Assembly (NCBI RefSeq): GCF_000152905.1
Contig: NZ_AAMY01000008.1
Coordinates: 53,974 to 117,973 of the forward strand
Length of the DNA stretch: 64,000 bases
Reading direction: 5' to 3'
Source: Nitrobacter sp. Nb-311A
GTDB taxonomy: Bacteria > Pseudomonadota > Alphaproteobacteria > Rhizobiales > Xanthobacteraceae
The position numbers and the translations under genes were made by a program. How positions within the stretch are numbered: the first letter of the stretch is position 1; each line of letters opens with the position of its first letter. The notes below the pieces were generated by a model, which saw only the letters and a program-made list of their open reading frames with translations, had not been told where the DNA came from and ran no database searches. Of this stretch, positions 26,378 to 34,068 are shown piece after piece.

Positions 26378-26980
26378 TTATGCTCCCACCGATGGAAGTC
26401 CAGGCTCGCATTGATCGTGAGCGCGCCGTTCGATCGCGTTGCGGCACCAGGCCGTCATGGTCTCGATGTCAGGCCTCAGACGCGTGGCGGAATCTCCGGC
26501 AAATGCCAGGAAATCCGCGAGATTCTGCGAGGAAACGCCGATGATAACCGGAATATCGGCGATCAAGGCTTCGGCGATGACCGCGCGCAGTCCCCGGCCC
26601 TGGGCTTCTTCCCTGCCGAATTTGTTAATGATCAGCAGATCGACATGTTCGAGCACCGCACGCTCGATCCAGGCGTCGATGCGCGCGAACGCATCCTGGT
26701 CGAGCCGGCATCCCCTCGCCTCGTTGCCGCGGTCCTGCGAGATCTTGACTTCATCGCCGCCCAGCAGATCCTTGACATACATATCGCATCGCCGCCGGCC
26801 TTCCCGGTGCGGATTTGATTGGACGATGCCTCCGAGCCTGTAGCCTGAGGTGGCCAGGTCGGCCGCGCATTGGGCCATGAGAGCATCTCTGACAAGGCCA
26901 TCATCATAGGCCACGACCCCGATCGGATTCGTGTCGGGGCCGGACTCGGCGGAAATGTGGGGAGCACGGCGTTGCTCCAT
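26378..26980 (-). CDS. DUF2478 domain-containing protein (P-loop-like fold)
   Basis: About 200 residues. The family pattern is VVAYDDG near the N-terminus, LGGIVQSNP, a cysteine in RRRCDMYVKDL, GCRLDQDAFARID, a VDLLIINKFGREEAQGRGLRAVI block and IPVIIGVSSQNLADFLAFAG. DUF2478 proteins are distantly related to P-loop NTPases and in other genomes often lie near molybdenum transport or cofactor genes. No such genes are seen here, so the role is unknown. The start at 26980 has GAGGAAACG upstream; an alternative ATG lies at 27004. Confidence 0.78.
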   Translation of the reverse strand: MEQRRAPHISAESGPDTNPIGVVAYDDGLVRDALMAQCAADLATSGYRLGGIVQSNPHREGRRRCDMYVKDLLGGDEVKISQDRGNEARGCRLDQDAFARIDAWIERAVLEHVDLLIINKFGREEAQGRGLRAVIAEALIADIPVIIGVSSQNLADFLAFAGDSATRLRPDIETMTAWCRNAIERRAHDQCEPGLPSVGA

Positions 26981-27343
26981 CGTTTCCTCTTCTGCATCAG
27001 CCATGTCTTGAGTTCTTGTCTCGATTTTGATCGCTGCCGGTTTTCTTGCGGCGCTCATTATCCCGGCCCGCGCCATAAAATCCGGCGCGGAGAAAGCCGC
27101 AGGTGCTGTTTCAAAGCGGCGTCACGATCAGCAACATAGGCTGCCTCATTGCGACAGGCAGGCCACGGAATGGTCTATGAAAGCAAATGAAACCGACCTC
27201 AAGCGGCCTGTCAAGTGATCCCCCTATGGAGGATCCACCTGCCACCGCGTAGATCCGGCGCGCTGAATGCAGCTTGTCGGATTGACGGCAGAATGGGAGC
27301 TTGCCGGGAGCGTCTGCCACCGCCAGCGAATCGGGAGCTTTGC

Positions 27344-28330
27344 GTGAAAACGGCCATTACGGAACTGTTCGGCATCCAGCATCCGATCATCCAGGGCGGC
27401 ATGCATTACGTCGGCTTCGCCGAATTGGCGTCGGCGGTCTCGAATGCGGGCGGACTCGGCATTATCACCGGCCTGACCCAGAAGACGCCGGAATTGCTGA
27501 CAAAGGAGATTGCTCGCTGCCGCGGCATGACAGACAGGCCGTTCGGCGTGAATCTGACGTTCCTCCCCGCGTTCACCGCACCGCCCTACCCTGAATATAT
27601 CCAGGCGATCGTGGAAGGCGGCGTCAGGATCGTCGAAACGGCGGGCCGCAATCCGGAAGCCCACATGGCCGCGCTCAAGGCCGCCGGCGTCAAGGTGATC
27701 CACAAATGCACCTCGGTGCGGCACGCGTTGAAAGCGGAGCAAATCGGTTGCGATGCTGTGAGCGTCGACGGCTTCGAGTGCGGCGGCCACCCGGGCGAGG
27801 ATGACATCCCCAACATGATCCTGCTGCCGCGCGCCGCCGACGAACTCAAGATTCCGTTCGTGGCTTCGGGCGGCATGGCGGATGCGCGCAGCCTGGTCGC
27901 CGCCCTGGCGCTCGGCGCCGACGGCATGAACATGGGCACCCGCTTCATAGCGACGAAGGAGGCGCCGGTGCATGACAACGTGAAGAAGGCGCTGGTCGCG
28001 GCCTCCGAACGCGACACCCGGCTGATCATGCGTGCGCTACGAAATACCGAGCGCGTGCTGAACAACCGCAAGGTCGAGAGACTGATGGAGATCGAACGGG
28101 AGAAAGGCGAAAGCCTCAAGATCGACGATATCATCGAGCAGGTCGCCGGCATCTATCCCAGGGTCATGATCGAGGGCGACATGGATGCGGGAGCCTGGAG
28201 CTGCGGCCTGACAGTCGGCCTGATCCATGATGTGCCAAGCTGCAAGGAGCTGATCGACCGCGTCATGAGCGGCGCGGAGCGCATCATCCGTCAGCGCCTG
28301 ACATGTCTGCTTGACGGCAGAGCGGCGTAG
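27344..28330 (+). CDS. Nitronate monooxygenase (2-nitropropane dioxygenase family)
   Basis: A 328-residue FMN enzyme. It begins VKTAITELFGIQHPIIQGGMHYVGFAELASAVSNAGGLGIITGLTQ, the typical FMN-barrel opening. Further motifs are HKCTSVRHALKAEQIGCDAVSVDGFECGGHPGEDD with the active-site GHPG, and IPFVASGGMADARSLVAALALGADGMNMGTRFIATKEA, which binds the FMN phosphate. Members oxidise nitronates such as propionate-3-nitronate; some act on other alpha-carbon acids. GTG at 27344 with GGAGC upstream was chosen; the frame is open 43 codons further but without family sequence. It stands alone. Confidence 0.9.
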   Translation: MKTAITELFGIQHPIIQGGMHYVGFAELASAVSNAGGLGIITGLTQKTPELLTKEIARCRGMTDRPFGVNLTFLPAFTAPPYPEYIQAIVEGGVRIVETAGRNPEAHMAALKAAGVKVIHKCTSVRHALKAEQIGCDAVSVDGFECGGHPGEDDIPNMILLPRAADELKIPFVASGGMADARSLVAALALGADGMNMGTRFIATKEAPVHDNVKKALVAASERDTRLIMRALRNTERVLNNRKVERLMEIEREKGESLKIDDIIEQVAGIYPRVMIEGDMDAGAWSCGLTVGLIHDVPSCKELIDRVMSGAERIIRQRLTCLLDGRAA

Positions 28331-28378
28331 AGTGGATTTGCGGAGATCACCACGTGGCTGGCCGCTTGTTTTAGAGTA

Positions 28379-29695
28379 TCAGCGGTCGTGGCCGATGTGC
28401 TTGTGGCGAATGCGGCGCACGATAGACCAGATCGCCAGCGCTGCTACCGGAATGAAGCCCGCGGTCAGGTAACCCGGCTCGATCGCGACCATCCCGGACT
28501 CATGGAGCGCCTTGGCAAGGTAGCCGAACAGGCTGACGACATAATAGGTGATGGCCGCAACCGATAGCCCCTCGACCGTGGTCTGCAGCCGGAGCTGCAT
28601 CCGGGTGCGGGCGTTCATCGATTTCAGCAGTTCCTGATTTTGCTGTTCGAGTTCGACATCGACCCGCGTGCGCAGCAGGTTTGCCGCTCGCGACAGCTTG
28701 AACGACAGGTTTTCCTGACGCGCCTCGGTGGTGACGCAGGTTCGCATCGCCGGCGCCATTCGCCGCGCCAGGAACGACGTCCATGTCGGCAGCCCGGACA
28801 CCTTGCGCTCGCCGATAGTGGTCAGCCGCTGCTGCACGATCTCGTAATAGGCGCGGCTGGCGCCGAAACGAAACACGCTGGCCGCCGCGCCGGCCTCGAC
28901 CTCAGCAGCCAGCGCCGTCAGTTCGTCGAGCAGGTGGCGGTTGTCCGCGAGATTGCCGTTATTACGCATCTTGTCGGTCACTTCCGCGAGGCGCTGCTCG
29001 ACCGCGCTGATGGAAGGCGCGAGCCGCTGCGCCTCGGGCAAGCCGAGCAAAGCGAGCGTGCGATAGGTCTCGATTTCGATCACGCGTTGCGCCAGTGCGC
29101 CGGCGCGGTCGGGATTGAGCTTGCGGTCGACTATCAGAATCCGCACGAAGCCGGAGGGATCGGGCTGGAAGTCCGTGGCGTAGATCGCCGCACCGTCGCT
29201 GTTTTCGGCAAGCGCCAGGCTGGTCCGCTCGAACAGCCGCTCCGGGGGCTGGGTGGCGGGGCCGTCGGCGAGCACATGCATGTCGATCGCAACAAGCAAC
29301 GGTCCGGGTTGCGGCACAAGTTGCATCGGGGCAGCCAGCGCGGCGGCGGGCGGGTGAAACGGAATGCCATCGGCGGGAGAGTGCAATTCCCAGGTGTAGG
29401 TCGTGAATTCGGAATGCTGCTCCCACCGCAGCGCCGTGGTGCCGAAGGCCACGCGGTAGTGCCTTTCAGAGAAGGTCGGGACGGGCAGCCCGCGCGCCGA
29501 GCAGAATTTCGCCAGGTTGACACGATCCGCTTGCGCTCGCTCGCCGGCCGTGTCGAACGCGAAATGCAGGATGCGGGCGGGGACAGTCAGCGGCGTGAAG
29601 GGCCGCGCATGGAGCTCGCCAAGAATCGCGGTTCGGAGCGGGTGCGGCGTAAGCCGGGCGGCCTCTGCGTCCCCAATCGAGACTTCCGCGCTCAT
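28379..29695 (-). CDS. DUF3422 family membrane protein
   Basis: A 438-residue protein of the uncharacterised DUF3422 family. Characteristic are the opening HPLRTAILGELHARPFTPLTVPARILHFAF, RYRVAFGTTALRWEQHSEFTTYTW (read here as HYRVAFGTTALRWEQHSEFTTYTW), a long helical core with coiled-coil propensity (AEVTDKMRNNGNLADNRHLLDELTALAAEVE) and two C-terminal hydrophobic spans (ITYYVVSLFGYLAKAL and IPVAALAIWSIVRRI). It is probably an inner-membrane protein with a large cytoplasmic domain. Function unknown. It is not cotranscribed with neighbours; a dispersed repeat lies 30 bases upstream. Confidence 0.88.
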   Translation of the reverse strand: MSAEVSIGDAEAARLTPHPLRTAILGELHARPFTPLTVPARILHFAFDTAGERAQADRVNLAKFCSARGLPVPTFSERHYRVAFGTTALRWEQHSEFTTYTWELHSPADGIPFHPPAAALAAPMQLVPQPGPLLVAIDMHVLADGPATQPPERLFERTSLALAENSDGAAIYATDFQPDPSGFVRILIVDRKLNPDRAGALAQRVIEIETYRTLALLGLPEAQRLAPSISAVEQRLAEVTDKMRNNGNLADNRHLLDELTALAAEVEAGAAASVFRFGASRAYYEIVQQRLTTIGERKVSGLPTWTSFLARRMAPAMRTCVTTEARQENLSFKLSRAANLLRTRVDVELEQQNQELLKSMNARTRMQLRLQTTVEGLSVAAITYYVVSLFGYLAKALHESGMVAIEPGYLTAGFIPVAALAIWSIVRRIRHKHIGHDR

Positions 29696-29724
29696 GCGAT
29701 CCTTTCCGGCGTTCGCGCTTGTCC

Positions 29725-29828
29725 TAGAGCCCGTTTCAACCGCGTTGAATCAGACTCATCGCTGATCTTTTTGTTTGAGCATGATCTTTTCCGAAACCGG
29801 TTTCCACTTTTCGGGATCATGCTCTAGT
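29725..29828 (-). repeat. Complete dispersed repeat with CTAGAG/CTCTAG ends
   Basis: A 104-bp copy whose first and last six bases are inverted complements (CTAGAG and CTCTAG). Inside are GTTTCAACCGCGTTGAA, ATCTTTTTGTTTGAGCATGATC and GAAACCGGTTTCCACTTTTCGGGATCATGCTC. It is the best delimited copy and shows the likely element borders. Confidence 0.85.
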
Positions 29829-29939
29829 GAACGGTGCGTGAGCAACGACCGCGGCAGGGACGCGCGGTGTCGCGCTTCCTGATAAGCCCAGAGCGGCTGC
29901 CGATCAACGGCGATGCGGAGAAAACGGGTTACGCCCATC

Positions 29940-30152
29940 TCAATAATGCGGCGGCGGCTCGCTGGCCGACACTGGCCGCCCGGCTTCCGCCTCCCGCAAG
30001 CGCTCGCCGAATTCGGCGATCTGTCGCATCAGCGCGTCGATCTGCTTCCACTGCGCGGTGACGACCTGATTCAGGGCCTCGATGGTGTCCTCCTGATACG
30101 TTGCGCGCATCTCCAGCGCGGCGATGCGATCGGCGAAAGTCTCGTCACTCAT
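29940..30152 (-). CDS. slyX: SlyX family protein
   Basis: A 70-residue coiled-coil protein of the SlyX family: ADRIAALEMRATYQEDTIEALNQVVTAQWKQIDALMRQIAEFGERL followed by a Pro-rich tail ending in PPPHY, both typical. The function is not established. It overlaps the end of trhO by eight bases and is probably translated with it. Confidence 0.88.
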   Translation of the reverse strand: MSDETFADRIAALEMRATYQEDTIEALNQVVTAQWKQIDALMRQIAEFGERLREAEAGRPVSASEPPPHY

Positions 30153-30912
30153 CGCGGGGCGCTCCGTCCATCAGCCGGACCGCGTGTTGGGATTCCTTCA
30201 GCCCGTGGCCGAGGGCGATTCGGTCATCGAACACGAAACACTCGCCGCGCCAGCGGCTCTCGCTTTCAGGAATCTCCTCGAGATATTTCAGGATGCCGCC
30301 CTTGAGATGATAGATTTCCCCGAATCCGCGCGACAGCAGATACGAGCTTGCCTTCTCGCAACGAATCCCGCCCGTGCAAAACATCGCGATCCTGCGATGC
30401 TGGCGAGGATCGAGTTTTTGCGCGGCGAAATCCTTGAATTTTCCGAAACGGTCAAGTTGCGGATCGACCGCACCTTCGAAGCTGCCCATCGCCACCTCGA
30501 AGGCGTTGCGAACATCGATCAGAAATGTGTCGGGCGCGGCGATCAGTTCATTCCAGTCCCTGGGGTCCACGTAGACGCCGACCGCACGGGTCGGATCGGT
30601 CGCAGGGTCGCCCAGCGTCACGATTTCTTTTTTGAGCCGGACCTTCATCCGTGCGAACGGCATCGTCGAGGCGCGCGAGAATCTCAGCTCCAGATTATTC
30701 AGCCGACCAGAGAACAACGAGCCGGTGTGTAGTTCCGACACCAGCCCATCGATTGCGTCGGGCATTCCGGCGACGGTGCCGTTGACGCCCTCGGCAGCGA
30801 GCAGGATCGAACCCTTGATGGACCACCGGCCGCACAGCGCGCGCAACGGTTCGCACAACTCGCGAAAATCCGGCAGCGGCGTGAATTGATACAAAGCGAC
30901 GACCTTGAGCAT
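30145..30912 (-). CDS. trhO: tRNA uridine(34) hydroxylase TrhO (rhodanese-related, UPF0176)
   Basis: TrhO makes 5-hydroxyuridine at position 34 of certain tRNAs. The 255-residue protein has an N-terminal UPF0176 domain (LYQFTPLPDFRELCEPLRALC, AAEGVNGTVAG) and a rhodanese domain with DVRNAFEVAMGSFEGAVDP and the catalytic loop MFCTGGIRCEKASSYLLSRGF, with the conserved Cys near residue 179. GGILKYLEEIPE follows, as in relatives. It is the first gene of a two-gene unit with slyX. The start MLKVVALYQFT fits the family. Confidence 0.92.
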   Translation of the reverse strand: MLKVVALYQFTPLPDFRELCEPLRALCGRWSIKGSILLAAEGVNGTVAGMPDAIDGLVSELHTGSLFSGRLNNLELRFSRASTMPFARMKVRLKKEIVTLGDPATDPTRAVGVYVDPRDWNELIAAPDTFLIDVRNAFEVAMGSFEGAVDPQLDRFGKFKDFAAQKLDPRQHRRIAMFCTGGIRCEKASSYLLSRGFGEIYHLKGGILKYLEEIPESESRWRGECFVFDDRIALGHGLKESQHAVRLMDGAPRDE

Positions 30913-31087
30913 GAGACGGGTTTAGCAGCCCGCATCGCGTCGCGAAACCCGCGCGTGAACCGAAATAGAGAGATAGATCGCGGATGCAAAGTCCTTTTAG
31001 CTCCTTCGACATGCGGACCAATCTCCCCGTTGCACAGGAAGCTCGGCGCGCCGCTGCTCGACGGTCAGGGATTAACTCGCCGCATTG

Positions 31088-31111
31088 AAAAACCGGCCCA
31101 CCAAGGGCCGG
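31088..31111 (-). terminator. Rho-independent terminator of csbD
   Basis: CCGGCCC (31093-31099) pairs with GGGCCGG (31105-31111) around a 5-base loop. On the minus strand it is followed by a run of five T (31088-31092), 34 bases after the csbD stop. Confidence 0.85.
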
Positions 31112-31144
31112 TACACTCACGTCAAAACGCGACGTATTATTATA

Positions 31145-31360
31145 TCAGAGTTTCTTGTTGATCGCGGCGGCTGCTTTGTCAGCGGCGTCCTTGGTCGCTT
31201 CCTTGGCATCGCCAAGCGCGTTCTGGCCCTTGCCCTTTAATTCCTGAATCGCGCCTTCACCCTGAAGTTTCTCCGAACCGATTGCTTCGCCGATACCCTG
31301 CTTGGCCTTGCCGATTGCTTCGTTGGCGGTACCCTTGATCTTGTCGGTGGTGGAACCCAT
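31145..31360 (-). CDS. CsbD family stress protein
   Basis: A 71-residue hydrophilic, Lys- and Ala-rich protein: [51 protein letters not shown]. The DKIKGxxxExxGKxKxxxGxxxGxxKLxxEG pattern defines the CsbD family. Members accumulate under general stress; their biochemical role is unknown. An EcfG-type promoter lies 33-57 bases upstream, which fits the alphaproteobacterial general stress response. It has its own terminator. Confidence 0.9.
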   Translation of the reverse strand: MGSTTDKIKGTANEAIGKAKQGIGEAIGSEKLQGEGAIQELKGKGQNALGDAKEATKDAADKAAAAINKKL

Positions 31361-31392
31361 AAGTCTTTCTCCTTCACGTCAGACTGCATCAT

Positions 31393-31417
31393 AACGTGCA
31401 ATGCGCTGAAGGGTTCC
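31393..31417 (-). promoter_or_regulatory. EcfG-type stress sigma-factor promoter of csbD
   Basis: On the minus strand GGAAC (31413-31417) and CGTT (31393-31396) are separated by exactly 16 bases. This matches the GGAAC-N16/17-CGTT consensus of the alphaproteobacterial general-stress sigma factor EcfG. It is 33 bases before the csbD start codon. Confidence 0.75.
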
Positions 31418-31567
31418 TGCGACGGAAAGGCATGTACCGTTCCGCCTTCAGTCAGATTCAGATAAAGAGTCCCAGAAGAAAAGTTCATGAGCGGGTCGAG
31501 GAGACGATCCGCTCATGATTCACGCTCCAGCCCGGAGGCGGCTATCGATCGAGAAGACCGAATGCCA

Positions 31568-33664
31568 CTAGGCGGCTCTGACCGTTGCAAGAAATTTTTC
31601 GACCTCCTGCTTGAGACGGCCGGTATCCCCGGACAGCGACTTCGCCGCCGCGAGGGCCTGCGTAGAGGCGCTACCTGTCACGGAAGCTCCGTTGCTGACC
31701 TCGATAATATTGGAGGACACTTCTGAGGTTCCAGCCGCAGCCTGCTGGACGTTGCGCGATATCTCCTGAGTTGCGGACGCTTGCTCCTCCACTGCCGAAG
31801 CGATCGTGGCGGAGATCTCCGCGATCTTGCCGATGACGAGACCGATTTCCTTCACGTTATCGACAGAGTCGTCAGTCGCCGACTGGATGCTTGTAATCTG
31901 CTGACCGATTTCGGCGGTGGCCTTCGCGGTCTGCTCGGCCAACGCCTTAACCTCGGACGCTACGACGGCAAACCCCCGGCCGGCTTCACCTGCGCGAGCG
32001 GCTTCGATCGTCGCATTGAGTGCCAGGAGATTGGTCTGGCTGGCAATCGTATTGATAAGCTCAACCACGTCTCCGATCTTCGCGGATGCCTGCGACAGCG
32101 AATTGATTCGCTTGTCGGCGCTGTCAGCCTTCTGCGCCGCATCGTTCGCGATCTTCGAGGCTTCCTGCACTTGCCGGCTAATTTCGTTCACCGAGGCCGC
32201 CATCTCTTCGCTTGCGGAGGCCACAGACTGAACGTTGACCGTCGCCTCCTCGGAGGCCGCCGCCACAGCCGATGACAACTGATGGGTCTGCTCGGCCGTC
32301 TGGGTCAAAGCGGTCGCCGAATCCTCGAGCTGGGTCGCCGCCGAGGATACGGTCTGGATCACCGCGCCGACCGCCGCTTCGAAACTGTCGGCAAGCCGGT
32401 GCATTTCCGCTTTGCGCTCCTGCGCCGCAAGCTGATCCTGCTGCATCTTCGCTTCCGCTTCATCGCGCGCCTTCTGCTCGGCCTTGACCTTGAAGGTTTC
32501 GACCGCCCGCGCCATGTCGCCCATTTCGTCCTTGCGCTCGAGCCCGGGCAGAACGACGGCGAAATTGCCTTTTGCAAGTTCGCCCATCGCCGTCGTCAGC
32601 GCCGCCAACGGCCGCAGGATCCGCGAAAACGCTATCCAGAAGCTGATAAAAGCGAGAGCAATACAGCCCAGCAATATCAGTCCGGCGACGAGCAGTTTAG
32701 ATGTGCTGTTGGCTGCCTCCCTGGCCGCCTCCTGATCGGCTGCCTCGCCGACCGCATTGGCCAGCCGAAGTATCGAATTGATCGCGGTCGTCGCCTGCGC
32801 GACATAATCATTGCCGGTGATCTTGTATTCACCTGTCTCGGCCGCCGCGAGCACGGCGTCGCGGGTCTGGCCGTAGAGTTGGAAATAATCCTTCTCGACA
32901 GCCGAGATCGCGTCTGCAACTTTTCTTGGCAAGTCGGCGCGCATCCGGGCCGGTGAGATGGTTTCCCATGCCAATTCAACATTTCCGCGGAAACGAGCGA
33001 TGGTCCGCAAGCCACTCGTGGAAATCTTGGCGCGGGAGCTGACAATCCCGCCGAAGAGCGCGCGCTCCCTTCCGGCGTTCTCCGCCATCTGCGCCGTCAG
33101 ATGACGCAAGCTGACCAGTTGCGTCAGAGCCGCTGTCGGCGGACGGGTCAGCGTTTCCAATGTGAGCCGTAGCCTGTTGCCCGAGACATCGATCAGCTTG
33201 GTGATGGTCGGCGCGAAGCTCTCCACAATCTCCGGGTTCCGATCCGCTCCCCGCTTGGGAAGATTCTCGTCGAGACGCGTGCGAAAGCCGACGAACGCCT
33301 GAAGAGCATTCTCGGCCTCCGAGACCTGCGATTGCGCAGATTTCATCGCCGGATTTTCGTGAAGCAGTTGAGCGGCCTCCGAAAATGCGCGATCGGCTGC
33401 TTGCCGTGTTTCAACGATCCGAGGGCGGCGCTCCGCCGGCAGGGCGTCGGGCGACTTCAGCGGCGCGTTCGTCAATCCGCGCTCCACCGCCCATTGTCCC
33501 GCGCTTCGCAACAGCAATTGCGAGATGTGGTTCACTTCCAGGAAGGCTTCAGATTGCTGTCGCTGTTCATACGCTTGATAGGCTGCGATACCCGCGGAAA
33601 GCGCGCCTATCATGACGAGCGCGGAGACGATCGCAGGCAGTATAACGCTTATCTTCGCCTTCAT
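31568..33664 (-). CDS. Methyl-accepting chemotaxis protein
   Basis: A 698-residue transmembrane chemoreceptor. One span is at the N-terminus ([27 protein letters not shown]) and a second near 330-350 ([27 protein letters not shown]). Between them lies a helical periplasmic sensor of about 290 residues. HAMP follows ([41 protein letters not shown]), then a signalling domain with the tip [42 protein letters not shown]. The sensor begins [20 protein letters not shown], reminiscent of NIT-like nitrate/nitrite sensing helices, but the ligand is unproven. The start at 33664 has GAAGGATCC upstream. No che genes are nearby. Confidence 0.92.
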   Translation of the reverse strand: MKAKISVILPAIVSALVMIGALSAGIAAYQAYEQRQQSEAFLEVNHISQLLLRSAGQWAVERGLTNAPLKSPDALPAERRPRIVETRQAADRAFSEAAQLLHENPAMKSAQSQVSEAENALQAFVGFRTRLDENLPKRGADRNPEIVESFAPTITKLIDVSGNRLRLTLETLTRPPTAALTQLVSLRHLTAQMAENAGRERALFGGIVSSRAKISTSGLRTIARFRGNVELAWETISPARMRADLPRKVADAISAVEKDYFQLYGQTRDAVLAAAETGEYKITGNDYVAQATTAINSILRLANAVGEAADQEAAREAANSTSKLLVAGLILLGCIALAFISFWIAFSRILRPLAALTTAMGELAKGNFAVVLPGLERKDEMGDMARAVETFKVKAEQKARDEAEAKMQQDQLAAQERKAEMHRLADSFEAAVGAVIQTVSSAATQLEDSATALTQTAEQTHQLSSAVAAASEEATVNVQSVASASEEMAASVNEISRQVQEASKIANDAAQKADSADKRINSLSQASAKIGDVVELINTIASQTNLLALNATIEAARAGEAGRGFAVVASEVKALAEQTAKATAEIGQQITSIQSATDDSVDNVKEIGLVIGKIAEISATIASAVEEQASATQEISRNVQQAAAGTSEVSSNIIEVSNGASVTGSASTQALAAAKSLSGDTGRLKQEVEKFLATVRAA

Positions 33665-34068
33665 TTTCGGATCCTTCCGATGCAGGTGAAACTCTTCGCC
33701 GATCAACCGTTCTCGATCGAGGCTGGTCTTGGTCTTCTGTAGTAGAGGTCAGGACGTTGTGCTTTGATGCGCAGCGGAGTGGCGGGAAAGCCCCGCGGTA
33801 CACATGAACCGTTCCAATCTGCGGTATCTTCGAACGGCTGGATTAAAATTTTACCAATAAACGCGAGTAAATGATGTCTCGCAACCAAACCTTGCGTTCG
33901 CCCTCGGGTTCCGGCCGCGCTTTTTCGTTTAATTTTCAACGATGAAACATGAAATGAGCTGGCCTTTCCCTATTCTAAAGATATTCCCCTTATAGGTGTA
34001 GGATCATTGCCTGTAGCAATCCCGAACCGGATCGACGGCGTCGATTACCCGAACAAGAGGACATTGCG
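33665..34068. other. Divergent promoter region between chemoreceptor and fadE genes
   Basis: About 400 bases, AT-richer than the surroundings (for example GATTAAAATTTTACCAATAAA and TTTTTCGTTTAATTTTC). No credible gene was found. The region before fadE contains TTCCCTATTCTAAAGATATTCCCC and CTTATAGGTGTAGG, possible promoter elements, and AAGAGGA as the fadE ribosome site. No fatty-acid regulator operator could be assigned. Confidence 0.4.

Noticed and set aside
28640..29827. 395-codon frame opposite the DUF3422 gene
   Set aside because: Shadow of a conserved family; its end runs into a dispersed repeat.
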